DNA from: Thiotrichales bacterium
GTDB taxonomy: Bacteria > Pseudomonadota > Gammaproteobacteria > J044
DNA: 12,334 bases
Direction of reading: 5' to 3'
Assembly: GCA_024762895.1 (NCBI GenBank)
Contig: JANTGN010000068.1
Location: forward strand, 1 to 12,334
Shown here piece after piece: positions 1-6,442 of this stretch. The notes beneath the pieces are model-generated. The model did not search any database. It was not told the DNA's origin and saw only the letters and a program-made list of their open reading frames with translations. The first letter of the stretch is position 1. Each line of letters starts with the position of its first letter. The position numbers and the translations under genes were made by a program.

Positions 1-793
1 TGGTGACCTTGCCATTCGGAGCGATCGTCAGTTCAAGCACGACCTTGCCCTGCAGGGTGGGGTCTTTTCGTAATGCGCGGTTGTAGAGACTAAAGATAGC
101 GCTCTTGTTCTGCTGGAAGACACGCTCGATTTCGTCCTGACTGCGTACCACGGAGCGCCCGTCACTACTCCTGGTGACTTTTTTCTCGGTGCCACCGATT
201 TTGCTCTTGACCGTGGTTGTCTTACGTGTGGCCAATTCACTGCCACCGGTACTACGGCTGAGCGAGCCCGTGCTGATGCCGCCACTTCCGGCAGTGGCCT
301 TTGCGGTCAGAACTGAGCTGGTTGAAGTCAGTGTGGATTGCTTGCCCGTCTTCTGCTGGGGTTTGTTATCCAGTGAAGACATGTCAAAACTTTCACGCAG
401 GTCGGCCAGATCATCACTCAAGGCGACCAGGCCCGTGCTTTCAGCTTTCTTGCGTGCGTTTTGAGGCTTGGGCGGCTCTTTCTTCTTGGCCTTTTTCGGC
501 TCAGGTTTTTTCTGATCTGGTTTTTTCTTGGTTTCTTTTTTCTTTTCTTCCTTGGGTTTTGGTTTTGGAGGAGGTGGGGGCACCACCTTTTTTTTCTCCA
601 GAATCAGCTTGGCCAGACGGGGTGCAACGTCCTTGAGTTCCTTGCGCTCCGGTTCGGGTACCGGCAGGAAGGGTACGATAACGCCTAATATGGTGGCGAC
701 CATAATTGAGGCCAGCAGGATCTTTTTAAAGCGCCGGTCGTTAGCACTCTCCACCCAGGGCAGGAAGGGTTCGTTCCAGGCTTCTTGTCTCAT
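1..793 (-). CDS. TonB-like energy transducer with AgmX/PglI-type C-terminal domain (3' end beyond window)
   Basis: About 264 residues are visible and the C-terminus is cut by the window edge. A short cytoplasmic N-terminus is followed by one membrane helix at about residues 25-43. A long Pro/Lys/Glu-rich stretch (about 66-118, starting with five consecutive prolines) comes next, as in TonB and TolA periplasm-spanning rods. A Ser/Thr/Gly-rich linker (about 150-210) leads to the start of a globular domain at about 217. The segment around FQQNKSAIFSLYNRALRKDP and LQGKVVLELTIAPNGKVT fits the AgmX/PglI C-terminal family, a TonB-C-like fold seen in myxobacterial gliding proteins. Probably some 50 residues are missing. 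The ATG overlaps the stop of the upstream ExbD gene (ATGA), so the two are probably translationally coupled. Its likely role is to carry motor movement from the inner membrane towards the TPR lipoproteins. TonB-like architecture is certain; the substrate is unknown. Confidence 0.88.
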   Translation of the reverse strand, partial: MRQEAWNEPFLPWVESANDRRFKKILLASIMVATILGVIVPFLPVPEPERKELKDVAPRLAKLILEKKKVVPPPPPKPKPKEEKKKETKKKPDQKKPEPKKAKKKEPPKPQNARKKAESTGLVALSDDLADLRESFDMSSLDNKPQQKTGKQSTLTSTSSVLTAKATAGSGGISTGSLSRSTGGSELATRKTTTVKSKIGGTEKKVTRSSDGRSVVRSQDEIERVFQQNKSAIFSLYNRALRKDPTLQGKVVLELTIAPNGKVT

Positions 794-1305
794 TGCGGAA
801 CTTCCTGTTCAGCAGGCTTCTGGGAGACAGCAAGTGAGATATTGGTAAAGTCGGCACTGGCACTGGTCAGCATGATCTTTTTCAGTAGCTTATAGGGTAT
901 TTCCTTGTCGGCCATGATGGTGATGCCGGCCTTGGGGTCTACCTTGCTGCTACCTTTTATGGCGCCGGCCTCATGGAGTTTCAATGAGGTTAAGAGTGGC
1001 TGAATAACAGGTTCATTGCTGTTGAGGATGCTTTTGATATTGGCAACCTTGTTGCCCTGAACCAGGATATCAGTCTGGCTCACCATGATGATCAGGTTTT
1101 CCTTGGGTGTCTTCTCCGCGACAGATTCAGGCAGGTTGATCTGCTTGGGTGTGGGCAATACCTCGGACTCTGAGGCGCTCACCAGTAGGAAGAAAACCAG
1201 GATAGTGAAGATATCCATCAACGACACCATGTTCAGCGACGCATTCCCGTCCTTGCGGCGGTTATGGTGCCTTTGCATGCGTAGTGTACGGCGTGACTCT
1301 TTCAT
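790..1305 (-). CDS. exbD: ExbD/TolR-family motor subunit, with the canonical membrane Asp
   Basis: This 171-residue protein has a basic cytoplasmic N-terminus (residues 1-20, rich in Arg, Lys and His), one membrane helix at about 25-44, and a periplasmic domain of about 120 residues. That is the standard ExbD/TolR layout and length. The helix contains the SLMDIFTILVFFLL motif, in which Asp31 (codon at 1215-1213) aligns with the essential proton-carrying Asp25 of E. coli ExbD. INLPES just after the helix matches the usual LP motif. It is the second of two ExbD-like genes in tandem; the first starts at 1845 and lacks this Asp. The gap from the first ExbD stop is 21 nt, and the 3' end overlaps the TonB-like gene by 4 nt. 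It is expected to act with ExbB as the proton-driven motor in the inner membrane. Confidence 0.93.
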   Translation of the reverse strand: MKESRRTLRMQRHHNRRKDGNASLNMVSLMDIFTILVFFLLVSASESEVLPTPKQINLPESVAEKTPKENLIIMVSQTDILVQGNKVANIKSILNSNEPVIQPLLTSLKLHEAGAIKGSSKVDPKAGITIMADKEIPYKLLKKIMLTSASADFTNISLAVSQKPAEQEVPQ

Positions 1306-1326
1306 AGTGTATGAATGTCCTGCAAT

Positions 1327-1845
1327 CTATAGCTTGGGTGCATCGCCAATAGAGAGATCGGGGAAAAGCTCGGCATTAATCAGTTCCCCATCCTGCCAGA
1401 CCTGGTACATACGTGATGCATCCATAACCTGTACCAGACTGTCGTAAGGGGTGTCGGGTTCAAGCAGTATGGTGGCATTCGACTTGTCTTTGAGCAGTTC
1501 ATTCTGCTGTAGGCGTGCCTTGATCTGTTTCAGGGTCTCTGTCAGCTGGGCGTAGTTCTGGCCTTTGTCCGTTTTTGGGATGCTCTTGATCAGACCGACT
1601 CGATTGTCCGACAGGTTCAGGGCATTCTTACGAATGGTTATTCTGAGTTCGTAAGGCGGTTCTTTCGGCTTGTCGGCATTGCCGGAATCCGCCGCCGGCA
1701 GGTTGAGCTCGAGTATGGTCAGATGACTGAAAACCGCAGTCATGAGCAGGAACGGTACCAGCACCACCATCAGGTTCATGAAGGCGGTAATATTCAGCTC
1801 TACCGCGGGGTGTTTCTCTCCGCGGTTTCGGCGTCGTAAGGCCAT
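1327..1845 (-). CDS. exbD: ExbD/TolR-family motor subunit with Asn replacing the proton-carrying Asp
   Basis: The 172-residue protein has a basic N-terminus (MALRRRNRG), one membrane helix at about 20-41 and a periplasmic domain, as expected for ExbD/TolR. The pre-helix motif LNITAFMNLMVVLVPFLLM aligns with the family pattern, but Asn24 (codon AAC at 1776-1774) sits where the family has its functional Asp. No other acidic residue lies inside the helix. NLPAADSG after the helix fits the family. The gene starts 1 nt after the exbB stop (TAA C ATG), so coupled translation is likely. With a second, Asp-containing ExbD next to it, this subunit may be the non-protonatable partner in a mixed ExbD dimer. 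That role is inference. Family membership is secure; the name exbD is at family level only. Confidence 0.9.
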   Translation of the reverse strand: MALRRRNRGEKHPAVELNITAFMNLMVVLVPFLLMTAVFSHLTILELNLPAADSGNADKPKEPPYELRITIRKNALNLSDNRVGLIKSIPKTDKGQNYAQLTETLKQIKARLQQNELLKDKSNATILLEPDTPYDSLVQVMDASRMYQVWQDGELINAELFPDLSIGDAPKL

Positions 1846-1846
1846 G

Positions 1847-2485
1847 TTAGCTATCCGTCTTCTTGCGGCGAACCAGGAGGTTGGCGAACTTCACCGTGGC
1901 CATTTCCAGGCTATCGACCACTTCAGTGGTCTTGGTCTGCATGACGGTGTAGATGAAGATCAGCGGGATAGCGACAATCAGTCCAAAGGCCGTGGTGTTC
2001 ATGGCAACGGAGATAGAGCTGGAGAGGATCTCTGCCTTCATGGAGGGATCGACCTGTGCTACTGCGGTAAAGGCCTTGATCAGGCCGATGATGGTACCCA
2101 GGAGTCCGAGCAGGGTGGCGATGTTGGCGAACATGGCCAGGTAATGGGTGCGCTTTTCCAGGCGCGGGATGGTCTCCATCATGGTTTCTTCCATGGCCAT
2201 CTCAATATCGTCGCGATTGCTGGCGGTACGAAGACGGGCCAGGCCCTGAGACAGCATCTGACTGACCGTAGACTTGTACTGGCTGGTCAGGCTGTAGGCC
2301 TGCTGGAAATCGCCGCTTTCAAGAACGGGCATCAGCTTGGCGAGGGCCTTGCGATTATTTCGACGCGCGTATGTGAGATACATATAGCGTTCTATGGCGA
2401 TTGCCACACCAATGGCGAATACCAGCAGAATGGGGTACATGAAGGCGCCCCCTTTCTGAAAGAAATCGACAAGAACCGTATACAT
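1847..2485 (-). CDS. exbB: MotA/TolQ/ExbB proton-channel family protein
   Basis: This 212-residue protein has three predicted membrane helices at about 13-31, 116-138 and 157-182. A cytoplasmic loop of some 80 residues separates the first two, which is the ExbB/TolQ topology and length. The family signature is clear: RLEKRTHYLAMFANIATLLG, then LLGTIIGLIKAF in helix 2, and NTTAFGLIVAIP in helix 3. Thr131 and Thr165 correspond to the pore-lining Thr148 and Thr181 of E. coli ExbB. The residue matching E. coli Glu176 appears to be Val160. Five copies should surround the ExbD dimer and form the proton-driven rotary stator. The start codon has a very good ribosome site. The two ExbD genes and the TonB-like gene follow directly. 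Other homologues with this layout include TolQ and Myxococcus AglR, so an iron-uptake role should not be assumed. Confidence 0.95.
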   Translation of the reverse strand: MYTVLVDFFQKGGAFMYPILLVFAIGVAIAIERYMYLTYARRNNRKALAKLMPVLESGDFQQAYSLTSQYKSTVSQMLSQGLARLRTASNRDDIEMAMEETMMETIPRLEKRTHYLAMFANIATLLGLLGTIIGLIKAFTAVAQVDPSMKAEILSSSISVAMNTTAFGLIVAIPLIFIYTVMQTKTTEVVDSLEMATVKFANLLVRRKKTDS

Positions 2486-2490
2486 GTTGC

Positions 2491-2498
2491 TCTCCTTT
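2491..2498 (-). promoter_or_regulatory. Strong ribosome binding site of exbB
   Basis: On the minus strand AAAGGAGA ends 5 nt before the exbB ATG at 2485. It is the best Shine-Dalgarno match in the cluster. It marks exbB as an independent, strongly translated entry point, unlike the overlapping genes upstream. Confidence 0.8.
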
Positions 2499-2591
2499 CG
2501 TTATTGAATGCCGGTGGCATTTCAAATCAATATGGATTGTTCGGCGAATTTGGATAACAGGTATTGTGAGTCGTGCTTAATCAGGATTCAT

Positions 2592-2613
2592 CTGTCCTTA
2601 AGGACAGTTTATA
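2592..2613 (-). promoter_or_regulatory. Possible promoter/operator upstream of exbB
   Basis: The 228 nt between the small exported protein gene and exbB hold a perfect 16-nt palindrome, CTGTCCTTAAGGACAG (2592-2607). On the minus strand it lies directly downstream of TATAAA (2613-2608), the best -10-like hexamer in the gap, so the palindrome would cover the start of transcription, as an operator might. No convincing -35 box is present at 16-18 nt spacing. An overlapping hairpin can also form between 2576-2586 and 2595-2602. It has no T-tract, so it is not a standard terminator. The rest of the gap shows only a short interrupted repeat, ATACC-C-GGTAT (2627-2637), and no credible gene. Confidence 0.3.
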
Positions 2614-2713
2614 AAGACATTCCCCAATACCCGGTATCATTATTATGGGTGCCACTAATAGCATACTTCTAAAGAGTGATCACAGGGCTTGCGACGGAAT
2701 TGCCGACCGTGTC

Positions 2714-3004
2714 TCATTTTGCCTCATCGGCCTGTATCGAAAGTGCATCATAATAGATGACCTGACGACGAAATTCGCTGCGATCAATCGGTGCAAGGGC
2801 CTCATCAATCAGTGACTCCAGAGGGGGCTCGTTCAGTTGTGGCAGTTCGGAATCTTTCCAGGGAACGATATACAGCACCTTGGGTAGTTCCTGATTACCA
2901 AAAATGGAGGTGCCTTCCAGTTCGATGCGATCTTCAGCCTGTACCAGTGTACAGATCATCAACAGGATGAATGCGAAGATGAGTTGCTTACTCAGGCTGT
3001 TCAT
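2714..3004 (-). CDS. Small exported protein of unknown function
   Basis: I do not recognise a family. The frame is open further upstream, but I start at the ATG at 3004. It overlaps the stop of the TPR lipoprotein gene as ATGA, and it places a clean Sec signal peptide at the N-terminus: Lys7, a hydrophobic stretch at about 8-20, and probable cleavage after VQA at residue 23. The mature protein would be about 73 residues, acidic overall and rich in Leu, Glu and Pro. The hydrophobic strand KVLYIVPWK (about 42-50) is followed by a likely helix around 63-80. There is no lipobox, no cysteine in the mature part and no transmembrane segment. Translational coupling to the upstream TPR lipoprotein, and placement just before the motor genes, suggest a small periplasmic accessory subunit of the same machine. 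Confidence 0.8.
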   Translation of the reverse strand: MNSLSKQLIFAFILLMICTLVQAEDRIELEGTSIFGNQELPKVLYIVPWKDSELPQLNEPPLESLIDEALAPIDRSEFRRQVIYYDALSIQADEAK

Positions 3005-3651
3005 TTTTTGGCTCCTGCTCGTCGCTCCAGATCCACAATCCATTTGGCCACGGTCTGGTCCTGGTTGCCTGTGAGTTCCTGGTAACGTTGATATTGTTGC
3101 AGCGCCTTAGGCAGTTGCTGCAAATAGAGATCATAGAGAATGCCGAGGTTAAGGTGGGCGTCCGAGTAGGCCCCATCGAGTTTGAGGGCCTTCAGATAGG
3201 CAGTTTGGGATTCGTTGAATTTACCCTGTTCTCTAAGGGAGACGCCCAGGTGGTTGTAGGCGATGGCATCGGAGGGATCCAGCGCCAGTGACTGTTCCAG
3301 GGCCTTTTGCGCCAACTCGGCTTCGCCCTTATTGAGATATAAGAGACCGAGGTTGGTGTAGCCGATAGCTGTATCCGGGAATTGCTGTGTCATCTGCTTA
3401 AAGAGATCGATGGCCTCATCATCGCGACCGGCCTTGGCAGACCAGATGGCACGGTCATAGGCGGCCTTGGCAGATTTTGGCAGGGGGACATTTTTCCTGG
3501 TAGCTCTTTTGCTCGGTGTCTGTTCTGACTTTTCGGCCTTTTTCTCAGGCGCCGATTCGTCCTGCCTGACCGTGGTCGGAGTCGTCCCACAGGCCGTGAG
3601 CAGTGAGCTGGCAATCAGGAGAACGGCAAGTTTATTGAACGGCTTCGACAT
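3001..3651 (-). CDS. Small TPR lipoprotein
   Basis: The 216-residue precursor has a lipoprotein signal with lipobox LLTAC (Cys21). The residue after the Cys is Gly rather than Asp, so outer-membrane sorting is expected. A Lys/Glu/Thr-rich linker (about 25-60) leads to roughly four TPR units at about 63-93, 95-128, 129-162 and 163-195, with typical motifs such as AIGYTNLGLLYLNKGEAELA and AYNHLGVSLREQGKFNE. TPRs are protein-binding scaffolds, so it probably docks other parts of this system. It resembles PilF/PilW-type and GltE-type TPR lipoproteins in layout, but this context supports the motor cluster rather than type IV pili. The gene starts inside the 936-residue TPR gene (20-nt overlap), and its stop overlaps the next ATG. 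No clear Shine-Dalgarno is seen, which agrees with coupled translation. Confidence 0.9.
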   Translation of the reverse strand: MSKPFNKLAVLLIASSLLTACGTTPTTVRQDESAPEKKAEKSEQTPSKRATRKNVPLPKSAKAAYDRAIWSAKAGRDDEAIDLFKQMTQQFPDTAIGYTNLGLLYLNKGEAELAQKALEQSLALDPSDAIAYNHLGVSLREQGKFNESQTAYLKALKLDGAYSDAHLNLGILYDLYLQQLPKALQQYQRYQELTGNQDQTVAKWIVDLERRAGAKK

Positions 3652-6442
3652 AAGTTATGGTCTTTTCCTGTTTTGCATAGCGGATGGGCTGGAATTTGGC
3701 CAGTACCTCGATACTCTTCTTCACCCACTCGTCATAGAGCCCCTGCTTGGCACGGTCGATATTTATGATGTGTATATCGATTGATTTTTCCTCAAATGGG
3801 AAGGCCTGTTCCTCCAGCAGGATGTCGTACTGCTCCAGTTCCTCGGCATTGAGGCCCTTGGGGCGTTGAGACTTCATCAGGGAGCGGGAGAAGTCGTTAT
3901 AGATTTCTGCCAGCTTGTAAGTGGCCTCAGTGGTGACCTCGGCCACCTGGTATTTCATGGCACGCTCATACAGCTTGATGGTGTCCTGCATCAGTTTCTT
4001 TTTCTTCTTTAGGCTCTTCTTAAGAGGAATGGTCAGTCGTGCATTCTGATAAGCGGTGTTATAGGGCTTTGCCAGTTCCAGGGTGGCTTCTGCTGCCAGG
4101 TAGCGAGTGCGGTCCGAGCGCTGGCTGCCCGCGCGACTATCGGTGAGGATGATGGCATTGAGCCATTCCGCCCATTGTCTCGGCTGATTGGTAGTGCGGT
4201 AGTATTCGGCCAGGTAATGCTGTGCCTCGACCGCCTGTCCGGCCGGTTTTGGATACTTTTTCAGGTAGTCCTTATAGGTAGATACGGCCTTGCTCTTCTG
4301 TCCCGCCTTGTCGTAGGTCTGGGCAGCCTGAAGCATCATGGTACGACGGTAGGTGGGGTCGGTAGATACTGCAGCCAGTGCCAGCATCTCTCCAGCCGCC
4401 TTACCGGCCTGCCCGGTTTCCGTATAGGCTACTGCCAACTTCTCGGTTACCCCCTGCTGAAGCTTCTTTTCCTTGGGAAAACGCTTGCGGAAGTCTTCCA
4501 GGGTGCGGGTGGCCTGTTGCCAGTCGCCGGCCTGTATGTACATGGTGGCCGCGTCATATTGTGCCGTGGCTCGCAGAGTGGAGTTAGGAACAGCCGTGCC
4601 TACGCGCATAAAGTAATCGGCGGCTGCCAGGTAGGCCCCTTTATCTCTTTCCTGTTCACCCTGTTTATAAATACTCGCTGCGAGACGATCGGACAGCGCG
4701 AGGTATTGCTTGTCATTTTTGGGCGTTTGTTGAAGCACGGTACGGTAAGCACTCTCTGACGTGGCATAGTTGCCCAGTTCAAACTCTGAGTGACCATAGA
4801 CGACCCAGGCGGTGTAGCGCAGCTTTTTATCCGTAATGTCCTGACGATCCAGCAGACGCCTGGCGGTTTCGCTGGCGCGAGGGTAGTCACGCAGGGCATA
4901 GAGCTCTTCGGCGGTCTTGGCAAGCACGGCGGGTGTACGCTTGTCCTGAGGGAAGGCCTCGGTGAAACGCAGGGCGCTGTTGATGTCTTTCTGACGCCAC
5001 GAGCTGAGCTCGCTACCCTTGAGCATCTTCTGCAATGCCTTGTAAGTGAGGAGGGCGGCGTAGCCTGCCTCAGCACTATTTTTATGAACCGGGTAATCAT
5101 AAGCGGTCTTTTCATACTCGGTGATGGCACGCGGATATTGTTTGGCTTCGAACAGAGTCTCTGCCAGCAGGAAATTGATCTGCGCAGCATTCTTATCACC
5201 CGGGAACGAGCGCAGGTAGGTGTCATACCAGCCGGCAGCGCGCTGGTAGTCTTTTGTCTTGCCTGACTTTTTGGCGACGGCATGATAATGCGTCGCCAGC
5301 TCACTCATATGACGGGTCAGCAGGGGCTGTATCTGCGCCTGACTTTCCTCTGTCTGCAAGGTCCAGAAGCGCGTGTCGACATTATAGCGTTTAACAAATT
5401 CTTCCTTGGCCGTGAGCACCAGGTCAGGGAAGCCGCCCTTGGTATAGGCATCGATGGCATCGGTATGTAACTGAGGCGCATAAGGGCTTTCCGGGTTGCT
5501 CGAGACGAAGGCCAGGTAGACCTCGGCCGCGTCGGTGACCCTGTCCTGCTTAAGATACAGGGCACCCAGCTGGCGATAAATAAGGGGTTCGTAACTACGA
5601 GTGCCTGCCTTTGCAAAGTAGGTCTTGATACTCTTGGCGCCTTCTTCATTGGCAAAGGACAGGCTGATGGCGCGCAGGGTATCGGCCAGAAGTTCCTGAT
5701 CGGCACGTTGTATATCGGGCGAGAGTCGGTCTTCAGCCAGCATGCCCTGTGCCTGCTTATCATCCAGCAGCTTTATGAAGCTGTTGAGGGCCCGATCATG
5801 GTCATTCTGCTTGTACTGGGTCCAGCCATACTTATACAGTGCCTTTTCATAATAGATCGAATCGGGGAAGCGATTGACGATGGTGCCGTAGGCCTGTTCG
5901 GCCTGATGAAATCGCCTTTCAACAAAAAGTATTTCACCACGACGGAACTGAACCTCATCCAGATAACGGGTATCCGGGTGTTCCCTGACGAGTCGGTCCA
6001 GAGTGATCAGGGCCTGATCGGTCTGGCCCGTCAGGCTGTAGGCATTGGCAAGCTGGTACAGGATCAGATCGTTACTGGAACTGCCCGGGTAGGTGTCCAG
6101 ATAGGTGTTATAGAGTTCGATTGCATCCTGCATACCCTTTTGACCCTGAGCGGTTAGTACGGGGTCTTCCGCCATGGACTCTTCTTCGGCGACATCCAGC
6201 TGAAGGTCGGCCAGCCGGCGCATGGCCTCGCCATGATAGACGCTGTCTTTTTCGCCCTCGGTTACGAGCAGTTGCTGATAACGCGCCATGATTTCGCGCT
6301 CTTCCGCCTCTGAGAGCTGGGGTTCTTCAAATTGATGTGGTTTGTACTTGAGCTTGCCGATAGTGGCCGTATTGTATTTACCACCACAGGCAGTAAGCGT
6401 AATCACCAGGGGCAGGATCAGCCAGGAGCGTTGCAGCATCAT
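3632..6442 (-). CDS. Large TPR-repeat lipoprotein (GltD/AgmU-like scaffold)
   Basis: The precursor is 936 residues with a lipoprotein signal and lipobox TLTAC (Cys19, followed by GG), predicting an outer-membrane anchor. Nearly the whole mature chain is helical repeats of the TPR type found in BamD and YbgF. Clear units include LYNTYLDTYPGSSSNDLILY, ALITLDRLVREHPDTRYLDE, AEQAYGTIVNRFPDSIYYEK and AITEYEKTAYDYPVHKNSAE. A Lys-rich patch (KKSLKKKKKL) lies near residue 815 and a last helical segment follows. Size, repeat content and position beside ExbB/ExbD/ExbD and an AgmX-like protein recall the Myxococcus gliding protein GltD (AgmU); that is a resemblance from architecture, not an alignment. 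The ATG overlaps the stop of the upstream 617-residue gene (TGATG). A second ATG directly follows the first and could equally be used. It probably acts as a periplasmic scaffold tied to the outer membrane. Confidence 0.9.
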   Translation of the reverse strand: MMLQRSWLILPLVITLTACGGKYNTATIGKLKYKPHQFEEPQLSEAEEREIMARYQQLLVTEGEKDSVYHGEAMRRLADLQLDVAEEESMAEDPVLTAQGQKGMQDAIELYNTYLDTYPGSSSNDLILYQLANAYSLTGQTDQALITLDRLVREHPDTRYLDEVQFRRGEILFVERRFHQAEQAYGTIVNRFPDSIYYEKALYKYGWTQYKQNDHDRALNSFIKLLDDKQAQGMLAEDRLSPDIQRADQELLADTLRAISLSFANEEGAKSIKTYFAKAGTRSYEPLIYRQLGALYLKQDRVTDAAEVYLAFVSSNPESPYAPQLHTDAIDAYTKGGFPDLVLTAKEEFVKRYNVDTRFWTLQTEESQAQIQPLLTRHMSELATHYHAVAKKSGKTKDYQRAAGWYDTYLRSFPGDKNAAQINFLLAETLFEAKQYPRAITEYEKTAYDYPVHKNSAEAGYAALLTYKALQKMLKGSELSSWRQKDINSALRFTEAFPQDKRTPAVLAKTAEELYALRDYPRASETARRLLDRQDITDKKLRYTAWVVYGHSEFELGNYATSESAYRTVLQQTPKNDKQYLALSDRLAASIYKQGEQERDKGAYLAAADYFMRVGTAVPNSTLRATAQYDAATMYIQAGDWQQATRTLEDFRKRFPKEKKLQQGVTEKLAVAYTETGQAGKAAGEMLALAAVSTDPTYRRTMMLQAAQTYDKAGQKSKAVSTYKDYLKKYPKPAGQAVEAQHYLAEYYRTTNQPRQWAEWLNAIILTDSRAGSQRSDRTRYLAAEATLELAKPYNTAYQNARLTIPLKKSLKKKKKLMQDTIKLYERAMKYQVAEVTTEATYKLAEIYNDFSRSLMKSQRPKGLNAEELEQYDILLEEQAFPFEEKSIDIHIINIDRAKQGLYDEWVKKSIEVLAKFQPIRYAKQEKTITYVEAVQ

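Noticed and set aside
1742..2557. Plus-strand open frame of 271 residues opposite exbB
   Set aside because: It is antisense to a gene with unmistakable ExbB motifs, has low-complexity His/Gly/Asp composition typical of a shadow frame, and no ribosome site.
2581..2664. 27-residue hydrophobic minus-strand frame in the gap before exbB
   Set aside because: It has a hydrophobic start but no Shine-Dalgarno, and it runs through the palindrome. Too short to support from sequence alone.
4600..5304. Minus-strand frame of 234 residues inside the large TPR gene
   Set aside because: It is a shifted frame of the 936-residue lipoprotein gene, with Arg/Pro/Ser-rich composition and no domain.
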